Source of the DNA: Zea mays
Taxonomy: Eukaryota > Streptophyta > Magnoliopsida > Poales > Poaceae
Length of the DNA stretch: 64,000 nucleotides
NCBI RefSeq assembly: GCF_902167145.1
Contig: NC_050102.1
Location: 5,084,850-5,148,849 of the forward strand
Reading direction: 5' to 3'
Of the stretch, positions 35,115 to 47,285 are shown one piece after another. The notes below the pieces were generated by a model. It did not search any database. It was not told where the DNA came from and saw nothing but the letters and a program-made list of their open reading frames with translations. Each line of letters opens with the position of its first letter. The stretch's first letter is position 1. The position numbers were made by a program, and so were the translations under genes.

Positions 35115-35974
35115 CCTCAGCTTCACGGCAGTCTGGACAAAAGGAACAATGCAAGCAGCAGCAAAAGCCTCATCAAAGATCCGACTTTTTTTTCCCCCGC
35201 GGAAAAGGAGAATAGAAGAAGCAATGGTGGGCGGCAGCGGAGTACCAGCTTGGGTTGCGCATTTGCTGCCGCTGGCGCGGCTGGTGTTGCGCTGGCCGGC
35301 GGCGGCGCGGGAGGGGGAGGCGGTTGGTGGAGCTGGGGGGAGTCTGGCATCAGCGGACCTGCCGCTGCTGCTGTGAAGAAGCCTCTGGGCTCCTCGTGAC
35401 TCGTGGACGCCGCCGTTCGTGCAGTCTCCCAGCTACAGTCCGAGGTGTAGCAAATCTTATCGCCGTCTCCTCGCCGTCGCTCGTTCTGTCCCAAGCCAAT
35501 CCAATGCGTCGCCGTCGTGGGTGCCTCTCCTGGCAGGAAAGAGGAAGCCCGTGCACTTTTGTTCGTTTTCTTGGGCCCTGGACGATTTTGGGCTAGCCCA
35601 TCTGCGCTTGTGGTCGTTGGTAAAAATATCTGGCCTCCAGGCTCCCCGGGAGGATTTAAGATTTAACCTGAAACAGAACATTTCCATGTTAGATGAATAG
35701 ATGGAGAACAAATTCATTCTTTTAGGAAAATCAATCATATATCGCAGAAGTTCTGTGTTCTGTGACAGTTGAGATCATGGAACAGATCTACAAGCAATAC
35801 ACCATCGGCAGTGGTCTTTGCTAATTTGACACCGGTCCATAAATCATAGACATGGACCCACAAATCATAGACAGAGATAGCAAAATAGCAAAGTGTCAAC
35901 AGTTGGGAGTGGCGAAATTGCAAATATTTCCATGTACATGAACAGAAACCAAAAGCCATCCTTTCGTAGGATTA
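35115..35974. other. Leader and promoter region of the AS8-like gene
   Basis: GC-rich near 35200-35480, consistent with a 5' untranslated exon and core promoter, then AT-rich spacer. Open frames on both strands here come from GC-rich leader DNA and show no domain. Confidence 0.45.
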
Positions 35975-35977
35975 TTA

Positions 35978-36096
35978 GGGCTGATTTGGTGACCCGGGAT
36001 TCTGGGAGGATCGGAGGGAATTGAGGAGGAAATTAGTTTATTTCCCCCTCAATCCCCTCCAATCCTCTCAGGATCTCCTTGTCACCAAATCAACCC
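35978..36096. mobile_element. Tourist-like MITE with TTA target duplication
   Basis: 119 bp, ends GGGCTGATTTGGTGAC and GTCACCAAATCAACCC, flanked by TTA on both sides (35975-35977, 36097-36099). The centre also pairs (GGATCGGAGGGAATTGAGG with CCTCAATCCCCTCCAATCC). It sits between the AS8-like gene and the end of the helicase gene. Confidence 0.88.
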
Positions 36097-36311
36097 TTAA
36101 AGAGAACAGAATCAGAGCATACAGTGATGCAGGTTCTGAAACAACCTTGTATCAGAAGTGCAGAAGTTCTGAAAGAACCCTACAGGCCTACAACACCAAA
36201 CTACTCGTGAAACAACGGGTGAATCAAGTGCTACTGGTTTGGTCAGGGAAGGAACATACAACAGGTGTTAGAAAAGGTTCAGAACTGTACAAGAAAACCC
36301 TATCCGATTCA

Positions 36312-39300
36312 TCACTTGGAACCCTTGAAGCCACCGAAGTTGCCGGAATCTGACGTGCCAGAACCACCATAGCCTCTTGGATAACGTGAGGAGCCTGAAT
36401 CATCAGAGCTCCGGGAACGCCCAAAGTCAGCGTTACCACGTCTGCTGAAATCACTGTCTCCAAAGTCGCCAAATCTATCAGAACGACTGAAGCTAGGCCT
36501 GCCAAAGTCACTGGAAGATCGTCTGAAACCTCCAGATCCACCGTGGTACCTTGAACCTGAGTCACGGAATCCACCGCCGCGGTCAGAGGAACCACCAAAT
36601 CTCTCAAAATCACCGAAGCCTCTGGAACGATGGTCTTCAAAGTCACCATAACCTTCACGGCTAAAAGGTCCACCTGTTCTTCTGCTTCCAACTGATCTAG
36701 AGCGAGTATCTCTCATGACATTAAACATGTCTGCAGCCTCGTCTGAAACTGGCATCTTCGGAAGCTGCAAGCGGCAAAAAAAAGGAAGTGGATAAGTTTT
36801 CCACATTTCATCTCAACTACAAAAACAACTTCATGAGGATTCGATAGCTTGGTTCCTGAAGTACTCTACCTCTGTGAACCTGCATCCTATATCTTGCTCG
36901 ATGACCCTTACAGCTCTAGTCTGTTCATACGTGTATATTAGAATTGCACTGCCTTTCTTCCCTGCTCGTGCAGTTCTCCCAGATCTGTGAACAAATAACT
37001 CCGATGTATTTGGGATCTCATAATGTACCACCTGAATATATAAGGGGGGAAACTCAAAACTATGCTCACAAAAAGAGTCAGCAGACATATTTTCTGGACG
37101 ACAAAAAAAGTTTGTGATAAATATTTGCACATAGTATACCCCAGGTCACTCACTAGATCAACGTTGGGTATGTCCAATCCACGAGCTGCGACATCAGTTG
37201 CCACAAGGATATTAAAACGACCATCACGAAATCCTGAAAGTGTCCTCTCTCTTTGATTCTGTGAAATATCCCCATGCAGTGCCTGGCACTGATAACTCCT
37301 TCCCATGACATATGCCAATCTATCTGCTTCCCGTTTAGTTTGAGTAAACACAATGCATTTTCCACCATTGGCATGCTCCTAATGACATGAGTGGGGAAAT
37401 GGTTATGTACTGTTTTTTGGCATGTAAATCATAAAACACATGTGCATTTAGGAGGGATACTCACTTTAATCAAGGGACCAATAATTGAAGGCTTCCCGAA
37501 GTTATCAGAGGCAATGGAATAGAGAGAGATTCCTTCAGGTAATTTCTGATCTGAGTCACCAACCTGAGAAAGAAGGGAAGCAAATGTCAGGGAATGCCCC
37601 CTTAAAATGTACCATTGCTGTGCTGAGAAGAAATCCAGATAATGTCCAGGTGCTGATTTGGTATACTTTTTATAAATGAAAGTGTTGGTGTTCATCAGAT
37701 GCTTCAGCAATGTTTCTAGACCCAGGAAGATCTATTCAATGCAGGACTTCATATATACATGCATACAAAAGAATGCACGATTGTCACAAGACAAGCTAGA
37801 GAAAGTAAGACAAAAATCACACGCAAATAATAAAAGAAGTCACTCACAAGGTCAATTATAACTGGATCCTTTAAGTACTTGTTCGAAATTTTTCTTATCC
37901 AACTAGGCATTGTTGCAGAGAACAGCATGCTTTGACGATTCTGTGGCAATTGCTCCATGATCACCTCAACATCTTCATCGAAACCCACAGCCAGCATTTG
38001 ATCAGCTTCATCTAGGACCACAAACTGGATCTGTGAAAGGTTTAAAACACCCCTTCTCAGAAGGTCAATAACTCGACCTGGTGTTCCGACCACTATGTCA
38101 ACACCATAGTTAAGAGCTCTCATTTGCTGATTGATAGGAACACCTCCATATACACAGAGGGTGTCCAAGGGAGCAGATTCTCTAAACTCCTTCTCAACCT
38201 GCCGAGCAAGTTCTCTTGTTGGTGCCAAGATTATGGCTAAAGGATTCCTGCCATTTCTGCATGCATCGTACTATGCAATTATTACAATATATTCTATCTC
38301 CCTGGTAGATAAATTAAAAGAATTCCACATGTGAAAGAGAAACGAACCCAGTCTTCTCGTTGTAGCTTAGGATCTTGTCCATGATAGGAATACCAAAAGC
38401 CAGGGTCTTCCCAGTCCCTGTTCGAGCACGGCCAATCATGTCTTTTCCTTGCATTGCTGGCTCAAGAACAGCCCTCTGGACAGCAAAATAGCATGAACCG
38501 AATCAGATTGGGAACCCAGTAGAGTTACACATATAGTACCTTTTCAATTAAGATGGAACAGGAAATAGGTGGAGATCCAATCTGATTAATCCACTCCCTC
38601 CGTCCCAGTATATAAGGCGTAACCAGCTCTGGTTCAAAAACTAAAAAAATATATTTAATTCTCTCTATACTACTGCATCAATGTACGCATGTCTAGAAAG
38701 ATCACATATTATATTATGAGACTAGAATAAAAAGTGGTTATGCCTTATATACTAGGACGGAGGGAGTAATTGATTAGCATTTACGTTAGAACATAATGAG
38801 ACAACATATTGACTTAGCAGTTTATAAAAAAGCAAAAAATTGAGACATCATATTGACTTAGCATTTTACTAAAAGAAGCTAATAGTTATACACGGTGTGG
38901 ACTCACTGGAAGAATACAGCACAATGCAGATCCAGACAGCCAGTGCACTCGGACAGACGGCTCACACCACTACACTCCAAACAACGCTATAAATATAATC
39001 TCACAGGTTACGAACCAAAATCACTGCTGAAAAATTGCAAGCGCTTGAACAGGTTGCAGGGCACAGTATCAGAAGCGCAGTTTACATCGTACTAGACAAC
39101 CCTGATGTTACAAAACTAAGAGATGCATTCTCCTCCGTTCCACGAAACAATTCCTTGGAGCTCAGCTAAAACTAGCGTTCCAATACCGAATAGTCTCATT
39201 CACGGTAGCACACATCGCAGGATCGTAACAATTCGGAGTTCGGAAGCTTTTGAAAGAACGAGAGTACCATTTCCATTCAAAATCAGGCACAAACTGAGGG

Positions 39301-39695
39301 CAAACTGCATCATCATCCAATTACCACGAGGGAGGCAGCACCTGGATGGGGAAGAGCCTGGTGATGCCCCGCGCGGCGAGCTTCTCCACGATCCGAGGCG
39401 AGGTCCCCAGCCTCGCGATCTCCAGCCCCTTCTCAGCCCCCGTATCCACGCCCTCGCCCTCGCCCTCCCCCGGACAGGGACCGGCCCACGACGCCGGAGT
39501 GGACCTAAACCCCAGGGGGGCCGTAGAACAGTGGAACGCCCGCCTCGGCGGCTCCTGCGACCCTGCCGCGGGCGCCTGGCATGGGCCTGGAGGGGCCGCG
39601 CGCGGAGAGAGTGGCGCGACGACGAGGAGTCTCCGGTACGTGGCCGCCGGAGACGAGGCGGAGGCGGCGAGGGCGCGTCGGAGCAGGGAGATCAT
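36312..39695 (-). CDS. RH53: DEAD-box ATP-dependent RNA helicase, mitochondrial PMH type
   Basis: Seven exons (39695-39342, 38475-38348, 38256-37848, 37563-37465, 37378-37154, 37031-36870, 36764-36312) join at GT/AG sites to an unbroken 609-residue protein, close to Arabidopsis RH9 (PMH1) and RH53 (PMH2). These helicases act in mitochondria on group II intron splicing and RNA folding. The N-terminus [15 protein letters not shown] is arginine/serine/alanine-rich like a mitochondrial presequence. Helicase motifs: Q motif 110-118, ARTGTGKT 135-142, PTRELA 173-178, TPGR 219-222, DEAD 243-246, SAT 274-276, ARGLD 395-399, [10 protein letters not shown] 420-429. The last exon encodes a glycine/arginine/serine/phenylalanine-rich tail. 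An in-frame ATG further upstream exists (39878), but the presequence supports 39695. RH9 versus RH53 cannot be decided here. Confidence 0.93.
38594..38766. mobile_element. Stowaway MITE in helicase intron 1
   Basis: 173 bp, starting CTCCCTCCGTCCCAGTATAT and ending ATACTAGGACGGAGGGAG. TA follows on the right; the left flank is CA, so one copy of the target has changed. The terminal arms also share ATAAGGC / GCCTTAT. Confidence 0.9.
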
Positions 39696-40264
39696 CGCGG
39701 CGATGGCGCGTCGGTGGCAGCAAGTGGTGGAACTAAGGCCTCGAGCCCTCGACGTCGGGCCCCCCGGCGAGACCTGGAAGGAAGGGAGAGGGTGTGCGAT
39801 TTTTTTTTTCTTTCCCGTCCTCCCATTTTCTCGTGGGCTGGGATTTACGGAAAGGCCGGCACAAAATCGGCCCAACAAAATTTAGCGGAATTGACTAGAG
39901 TGAGTTTATGTTTACCGAAGACCGACCACTGTAGTCGGCCCATAGATGCGACCGGCAACATATGCATGTGCCTTGGTGTTGCAACTGGTGGCAGACGATC
40001 GATAGATGCAAGCAACCAAATTGTCGTGACTGGTGTATACATACACCAACTGCCTGCTAAACACACGTACGGGGACTGCACCTACCACTTGGTAAAGACA
40101 AGCTCGTCATCATTCCATCCTTGACAAATTCAACTAAGTTGGTTCATGTGGCAATTAATTAGAACACAATTTATTTGTTGCCGCGCGCCAAACAAGGTGT
40201 TTGTCTGATGTCAGACTACTTCAGCACAAGAGGATGTTACACATTGTAACGTATTAAACACTAA
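39696..40264. other. Upstream region of the helicase gene
   Basis: Promoter and leader region, GC-rich up to about 39780. No other gene is visible; the long plus-strand frame 39123-40124 is antisense to helicase exon 1. Confidence 0.5.
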
Positions 40265-40535
40265 GAGCATATTTGAGAGCAAGGAAAATGGAGATGATTG
40301 GGACCGGTTCAGTGACAAAAAAATTGGAGAGAATTCCCTTGTCACCTAACCTTTCCTTAGGACTGGTTTGGTGAGTTGAGAATTAGAGGAGATCCATGAG
40401 AGATGATCCTCTCAAATTCTCTGGTCACTAATCAGCCCTTGAAGAGGCTAAAATCCTTTTACTATTCAAAATTAAATAGTAAATAAATTTTAGCCTCTCC
40501 AACTTCTTTCATTTTTCTTACTCCCAAACAACCTC
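40265..40535. mobile_element. Nested MITEs: Tourist-like element with two insertions
   Basis: The outer ends GAGCATATTTGAGAG and CTCCCAAACAACCTC, with TAA on both sides (40262-40264, 40536-40538), match the family of 3318-3443. The middle is split by two inverted-repeat units: about 40301-40357 (GGACCGGTTCAGTGACAA ... TTGTCACCTAACCTTTCC) and about 40361-40441 (GGACTGGTTTGGTGAG ... CACTAATCAGCCC), both of the 35978-36096 type. The order of insertion is therefore readable. Confidence 0.7.
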
Positions 40536-40538
40536 TAA

Positions 40539-41613
40539 AGGGCATTTGCGCCCCCCCCCCCCTCATGTTCTTGCGCATAAAAAGGCAAGAAGTCCAAATT
40601 ACTAGCCCATAATTGTGGCATGTGTGCCTTTTGTTCCATATACACCCCCAATCCATCTTCATTAGTTTTGTTAGTTCAATCTAATAAGACCTGCCCTATT
40701 GGTTTCTTGAGTTTTCAGTTAAAAGCTTTGTGGGGTGATAGCAAACATCATACCTTTTATCAATATAAATATATTTTTTTGTTTGCCCACTGGGCTATCG
40801 CCTGGTTCTGGCTGCAGTGTTGCAAACCTCAACCTTTTTTTCCCCTGTCGACTGTCGTACAAGGGGTTCCTTAAGGGCTAATAAGGAAGCAAGACCTCTT
40901 GCATCAAGCAATTAAATCCTCCTACCGCCACACCACACAATAAACTTATCCAGCAACCACACAAATTAAGTTCCGAATCTCGTCGAACCCTATAATTTTA
41001 CTATAAAGTTTATCTATGTGTGTAGTCGTTTCAAAAAAGAAAGAAAGATATGAAGCCTACTCGTAGTATGGTTACTGTTGCGCGTGTGACACCAGCTGAC
41101 TCCGTACGTCTCCGTCTGAACGTTGATGGGCAGAGCAAGAAGGCAACAAGCAGGCACGGAATATAATCAGTGCAAAATGCTCTGGATGCTGTTGCTGTAG
41201 ACATTCACTACCACCTCGCCTGGACCTGCATGCATGGAATGGAATTGGAGAATCCGAGGCCGATCGGATCCGAGAGGGAGCCGGCTACTGGTGCATGCGG
41301 TGTGTGCACATGTCCGGTCGTCCACCTCATCAGGCGTTTGCTGTCTGTCCAAATGTCCATCTATCCATCACGCATGCATGATGCATCCATCACCTTGAAT
41401 GACACAACACACTTGCACGCACACACTGCGTGGTGCGTGCACGCCTGCATATATGATCTTAAACTCGCTCGCACACGTAAACCTTACAGTACATATATGA
41501 TCCGTCGGTCCGATAGCTTGCTGTTGGCAGCTTGCACAGCTGCACGGACACCGCGACCGACGAGACCGTGCCTCGGGCGTCCCGCGTGCGTGTGTGTGCG
41601 TGTCACACTCTGT
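40539..41613. other. Spacer and 3' flank of the patatin-like gene
   Basis: Includes a C-run at about 40551-40562 and, near 41170-41600, probable 3' untranslated sequence of the patatin-like gene on the minus strand. No gene of its own. Confidence 0.45.
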
Positions 41614-43332
41614 CTACCGCGTGCCGCCGCCGTCCAGCCGCGACGTCGCTGGGGTGTGCTTCTTCTTCGCCGCATTCGCCGTCGTCGTCGTCGGCAGCGG
41701 CGGCGGCGGCTGCTTGTCATTGTTCGGTGGTGCTGCCGCGCCCGATGTGGCGGCGGCGACGACGGGCAGGCAGGGGCCCATCTGCTGCTGCTGCTGCTTC
41801 TTCTTCTTCCTCCGGGCGTGCTCCTTGGCCATCTCGCGCGCGAACCGCTCCACCTTCTCGGCGTTGGTCTCGCCGGACAGCTTCCGGCCCTGGAACAGCA
41901 CCGACTCCACGCCCCTCTGCAGCAGCATCGCCTCCGCCTTCCACACCGCCTGCTGCTTCGCCTCGCCGCCGCACGCCCTCGGCGCTCGCCCGCCGCCGCA
42001 CCGCCCACCCGTGCCCTGTGTGCCCAGTTGTTATTTGTTAATCTTGACTTGAAGAGACTACTGCCAGTACTAGCATAGCATAGCATAGCATGTCCTTTAT
42101 TTACCTGGATGCGGATGTAATTGGTCGTCCTGCTTCGTCCGAACGCCATGGCGACAGCTTGATCCACCTACAGTAAAATGCAAGCAGCACGCACACGCCA
42201 GATGGGATCACGCACCGTACGCTACGGAATCCAAGGAAAATTTAACCAAAACGTGCGCGGCCGGGTGCGTTCCTAGTACGACGAAATGTAACCGCAGCCA
42301 GCGGCGCGGCGTCACATGACGGAAATTTATGCTTGCTCGGTGCCGCTCGCGCGCGCGGTTTGTACTAGTTCCGCCGTACGTACGTACGTTACGTACCATG
42401 TCGGAGACGCCCTCGGCGGCGATGCTGGCGGCCTCGGGCTCCCCGGCGCCGGCGCCCGTGCCGATGGACAAGACGAGGAGGTCGTCGATGCTGGCCGCGC
42501 CGGGGAACTCGCGCCGGTTGTTGAGCACGTGCGTGATGGCGGCGGCCGTGGGGTTGCCCAGCGCGCCGCCGCCGCCGACGGCGCGGACCCGCGTGGCGCC
42601 GTCCACGGACGCGACCTCCACCACGCGCCCGGCCCCGGCCGCGCACGTGGCGGCGCACACGTCCCGCAGCCGGAAGTCGTGCGCGGCGCGCTCCGCGGCG
42701 TCGGCGCGCGAGAAGAGGAACGGCGCCCGCGTCGCCAGGTCGTAGCACGGGACCAGCACGGGCCGCACCGTGTCGCGGAGCGTGAGGTCGCCGAGCGCCC
42801 TGCCGAAGGCAGCCGCCGCGGCGGAGGAGGAGGAGGAGGATGGGAAAGGGCGGCCGCGGTGCGCCAGCCGCAGCAGCCCGAGCCCCCCCGCGAAACGATG
42901 GCGGCGCGCGCGGCGGAGGAGGAACGCCAGCGCGTCGTCGGCGCTGAACATGGGCGGCCCGCGCGCGAACAGCAGCGCCGCCAGCACGCCTCCCGCGCCG
43001 GACCCCGCCGCCACGTCGAAGAAGTCGGCCAGCCGCGCGGCGGGGCTTCCGGAGCGCCGCCGCAGCGCGGCCTCCAGCCGCACCAGCGCGGCGCCGGCCA
43101 GCAGCCCGTCGGCCGCGCGCGCCCCGCCGTCGATGGACAGCACGCACACCTTGCCCGTGCTGGCGGAGGCGGTGGCGGGAGGGAGGAGGCGGCGGCCGCT
43201 CGGGCGGACGGCGTCGCAGCCGAACAGGAACTTGGACTCCAGCAGGGAGAAGATCTCGTAGGTCAGGCTGCCCGCCGCCGCGTCGACGTCGTCGTCCTTG
43301 CCCTGCTCGCGGTCCGTCGCCGCTTCTTCCAT
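41614..43332 (-). CDS. Patatin-like protein (group III type) lacking the catalytic dyad
   Basis: Three exons (43332-42397, 42167-42105, 42015-41614) join in phase to 466 residues. Patatin-like enzymes are cytosolic lipid acyl hydrolases with a Ser-Asp dyad. The fold is recognisable: the oxyanion loop reads SIDGG at 66-70, then DFFDVAAGSGAGG. The nucleophile motif GxSxG is GSGAG at 110-114, so residue 112 is glycine where serine should be. The aspartate of the DG[GA] motif is also missing: AVGGGGALGNPT at 252-263 has glycine at 254. Plant group III members are known to lose the serine; loss of both suggests a non-hydrolytic role. Residues 161-176 are a serine/alanine run, and the C-terminus is KKKK-QQQQQ and proline/threonine-rich. 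The gene is very GC-rich, so long antisense frames appear over it. Confidence 0.85.
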
Positions 43333-44189
43333 GGCTGCTCCGATCCACTTAGCTTAGGCCTTAGGCAGGCCGGTCGTTGGGGCGCCGTTTGCGCGCGCTC
43401 ACCTTTTGGGCGCCACAGCTGACTGCCCACAGCGCGCGTTTTATAGGACGGACGGACGACGGAGGGAGGAAGAGAAAACGGCCGGCGCAGGTTAGCGGCC
43501 ACGTCGCTCCCGCGCGCGTAGGGCCGTAGGGGGAGTGGGTAGCTTTGCAATTTGCATTGTGCCGTTCGATCGATCACGTCAGTACGTGCAGGTGTACCGC
43601 CGTCTAGTGAGCGTGCGAAACGTCAGATGAGTCAAAAGTTTCCATCAGAAATTTAATTCTATTTATTACAGGCTTCGGCGCTTCGCTGCAGTTAGAGGAC
43701 TTTTTCCCCCCGCATAATTTACGATGGTTTTCTTGCATCTATCTATCTATCAGTTTACCTCGATGAAATAACATATTTTCATGGGACGCGATGAATATCG
43801 ACTCTGTTGGCCGACCCGTGTGGCGTATGTGCATGCATGCGCGGCAGATGGCTGCAGGCACGTGCGCAAACGGCACAACTAGGGATCATCGGCGGCAGGC
43901 ATGGCCCGATCCCGATCTGCCTGCCGGTCGCGCACAACAGAGCAGGATGCACGACGTACGGTCCCTCACACGTGCGTGGTCGTACGGTCCTCCCTCCCTC
44001 TCCGGCTGTCTCTCGCCATGCATCTTGCATCGAGATCCTTTGGGTATCCTGTGAATACGATGATCTCAACTGATCCACCACCACCATTTATTGTTGTACA
44101 AAACATGATGACGTGTGTTGATCGGATGCTGGCGGCCTGCCAATGCTGGCTGGCCTGTCAATTAGCTGGCGCAGACTCAGTTTATGTTG
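43333..44189. other. Upstream region of the patatin-like gene
   Basis: Promoter-side DNA, GC-rich to about 43600. TTTTATAGGACGG (43439-43451) lies on the plus strand; I see no clear TATA box on the minus strand. No further gene. Confidence 0.45.
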
Positions 44190-45624
44190 CCTCACTACCG
44201 TAAACGGGCCCTTTTGCCGAGTAACCGAAACACTCGGCAAAGGCTTTGCCGATTGTGATACTCGGCAAATAAGGATCGGCAAACAGTACATCGGCAAAGC
44301 CTTCTTTGCCGAGTACCTTTTCTCGGGCACTCGGCAAAAAGGTTTGCCGAGTGTCAGGGAGCACTCGGCAAAGAAAAGTGGTTGTTACGGCGACGAGGTA
44401 ACGGAGACGGTTTCTTTGCCGAGTGTCAAGGACGACACTCGGCAAAGGCGTCCCCTTTGCCGAGTGCCACCTGAGACACTCGGCAAAGAACCCGCCACGA
44501 AGGGTCCTGTGTCAGGCTCTTTGCCGAGTGCTCTGCGCGGCACTCGGCAAAGTCTGCCTCTTTGACGAGTGCCAGCGACATAACACTCGGCAAAGCGCCT
44601 AAACCGGTGCCCAGGTTTTAGCTCTTTGCCGAGTGTTATGACCCTGACACTCGGCAAAGTGCCTCTTTGCCGAGTGTTACACTCAGCAAAGTGACCAGTA
44701 TATACCTTTTTTATTTGTTTTTTGTATTCCATCCACACAAACAGAAGATATCACATATATACATCACAGATATCATCACAGACATAAATAGCCAACACAA
44801 ACATAAAACCGTCACCACAAACATAAATATCCATCACAAACATAAGTGTTCAACACAAGTATCAAACACAAATATAAGTCTCAAACGTCGCAAGCTCTCA
44901 CATAAGAGAGCCGGCGGTTAAACAGGGAGAGTGAGAGGAGAGAAAGAAGAAGAAAGAACTCGGGCGAAGTATATTTTACTTCTTTACCGAGTGCCCGCGA
45001 TCTGGCACTCGGCAAAGATTTTTTTTATTTTTAAAATAAGCTTTGCCGAGTGTGAGATCGGCGACACTCGACAAAGACTCCTTTGCCGAGTGTCGGCCAG
45101 GTGACACTCGGCAAAGTATACTTTGCACTTCTTTGCCGAGTGCCTACCTGGGCGGCACTCGGCAAAGCATACTTTACCGAGTGTCACCATCTGACACTAG
45201 GCAAAGTACATTTGTATTTTTTTTATTTTGTCTCCAAAACTTTTTGTGGTATGTTCCTACACTATGTAGACGTACATGTATCATTTGTGGACAATTATAA
45301 CTGTGTTTGCAATATCTAGTAGATTTAGTTCGTTTATTTGAATTTCTTCGGAAAATTCATATTTGAACTGTAGGTCACTCGAAACTTGGAAAACCGTGCA
45401 TGCAAAAATGATATTCATGTTACTTACCATAAGTTACGACCGATTCCAGGAGCGTACCGGAAACTTCGAGCAACATGCTCACTAAACATGGCCGTGAACT
45501 TGTCATCCACATGTTTAAAAATTGTATAAAACACAAACAAAGTCAGAAAATCATGAAACTTGTCCACGTGTCATGATATCATATGTACAGACTGTGATAA
45601 AAATTTTAGAATGTTTGGAGAAAG

Positions 45625-45721
45625 TTGTGAGACACAATGTGTAGAAACCTAAGAGAACTACATATGAAATCATAGAGTTTCAATGTAGATCTCTTAGGTT
45701 TCTACACATTGTGTCTCACAA
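45625..45721. repeat. Long inverted repeat (hairpin) inside the CACTA element
   Basis: Arms 45625-45655 and 45691-45721 are perfect inverted repeats over 31 bp (TTGTGAGACACAATGTGTAG... / ...CTACACATTGTGTCTCACAA). Pairing continues inward with one mismatch and one bulge (ACTACATATGAAA / TTTCAATGTAG). The right arm stops exactly where the LTR fragment starts. Confidence 0.9.
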
Positions 45722-46564
45722 TCCGCGGGCGACGCGTGGCCCGCGCCAACGGTCTGCTGGGGCACCGGACTGTCCGGTGTGCATCGGACAGTGTCCTGTG
45801 CGCCAACCAGCCCGGAGTTGCAATGGTCGGCTACGCCAAATTAGGAAGGAGATCCGCATCAGACATGCTACAGTGACTGTCCGGTGGTGCACCAGACTGT
45901 CCGGTGCGACACCCGACAGAAGGCAAGAATTGCCTTCCTTGTTGGTCTCCAACGGCTTCTAACTGCCTTGGGGCTATAAAAGGGACCCCTAGGCGCATGG
46001 AGGAGTCACCTAAGCAGTCACTAAGCAATTCTAAGTCTCCACACTCCGTCTCCACGCACTTGATCGATCGTGTTAGTGATTTGAGCTCCATTCTAGCTGT
46101 GAACTCTCTGTGCTTCATTTGAGCTCAAGTCTTGGCTTGTGTGCGTGTGTGCTGCGGATTTGTGTGTGTTGCTCCCAACCTTACTCTTGTGTTTTCATTG
46201 TGATCTTTTGTTGTAAGAGCGAGAGGCTCCAACTTGTGGAGATTTCTTGCAAACGGGAAAATATATAAGCAAGAAAAGTCGTGGTATTCAAATTGATCTT
46301 TGGATCACTTGAAAGTGGTTGAGTGCAACCCTCGTCCATTGGGACGCCACAACGTGGAGGTAGGCAATTGTTATACTTGGCCGAACCACGGGATAAATCA
46401 CTGTGTCTCTTGTGTTGTATTTCTTTGTGACTATTGTGATTCGCAAGAGCTCACTTTATAGCCACTTGGTTCTTTTGAGCACTAAGATCTTTATAACCAA
46501 GTTTTGTGGCTATTAGTTGTTGAATTTTACAGGATCGCCTATTCACCCCCTCTAGGTGCTCTCA
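45722..46564 (+). repeat. Solo or truncated Sirevirus-type LTR
   Basis: Ends CACCCCCTCTAGGTGCTCTCA, the plus-strand mirror of the GCACCTAGAGGGGG start common to maize Copia LTRs, and carries CACCGGACTGTCCGGTG-type palindromes near 45762-45905. The left edge has no TG terminus, so the 5' part is missing. A TATAAAAGG box lies at about 45975. It differs from the Sirevirus LTRs at 4873 and 62217. Confidence 0.75.
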
Positions 46565-46606
46565 CAAAGAACTTGGCACTCGGCAAAGAGCCAAATTTCG
46601 GTAGTG

Positions 46607-47285
46607 AGTACCACATAAAAAAGCTTAGTTGCACATTTAGATATCTTACTTCTTGCCTGAGCTTTAACTTACTGTTTATGTTAAACAATAATTCAGCTAT
46701 AAGCAATTAAGCGACAACAAAACATACAATACATCATCAACCAAGTTACTTATTCAAAATAATAATAATTATTTGTTAATCATTTTTGCTTAAAATAGAC
46801 AATAAACTGAATTCCAGCTCGGGCCTTCTTGATTCTTGAAGCCTTGGCTCCAAGGGAAAAAAGAAAAAGAAATCTATGTACCATGCAGTGCCACGTAGTT
46901 TAGATGTACCTGTACACTGTATCCAGCTGTCCCCAGATCCGTTGGATATGTGAACGAAAAAATCCATAATATATAAGCAACGTTGCTGTGCTATGTGCTG
47001 TACAGTGTGACAGACTGAAGAAATCCAGCGATCGAGCGAGAGAATCCTATCCTACGGCTAGTGGCTTCAGCTACGAAGGCCGTGGTGCCACGTAGATGAT
47101 GCACCAAGAGTCCAAGACCGTATAAAAACACTAAAAACTCAGGAAAATTTCGACACGCGTGAATTCTCGCACATCGATGAAAGAATAGCAACTCTCAACA
47201 CTGCATTTTCTTTGCAGAGTACGACGGAATGAAGAACCAAAAGGATTTCAGTATATTTGCTGGGGCAACCACACACACACAGCGT
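46607..47285. other. Spacer and 3' flank of the receptor kinase gene
   Basis: No gene is visible. The part nearest 47285 should be 3' untranslated sequence of the kinase gene on the minus strand. Confidence 0.5.

Larger units (their letters stand above)
44193..46606. mobile_element. Non-autonomous CACTA transposon with an internal LTR fragment
   Basis: Left end CACTACCGTAAACGGG at 44193, right end TTTCGGTAGTG finishing at 46606; these are the diagnostic CACTA termini. Subterminal TTTGCCGAGTG/CACTCGGCAAA motifs fill 44213-44690 and 44980-45210, with a last pair at 46575-46587. No transposase gene is seen. The flanking triplets (CCT left, AGT right) do not match, so the 3-bp target duplication has decayed or one border is not original. 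An LTR fragment (45722-46564) sits inside, so the element without it was about 1.6 kb. Confidence 0.88.

Noticed and set aside
39123..40124. 333-codon plus-strand frame
   Set aside because: It is antisense to GC-rich helicase exon 1 and its promoter and has no domain; the spliced minus-strand protein is clearly the real one.
42316..43422. 368-codon plus-strand frame over the patatin-like gene
   Set aside because: It is an antisense shadow in very GC-rich coding DNA, with low-complexity composition.
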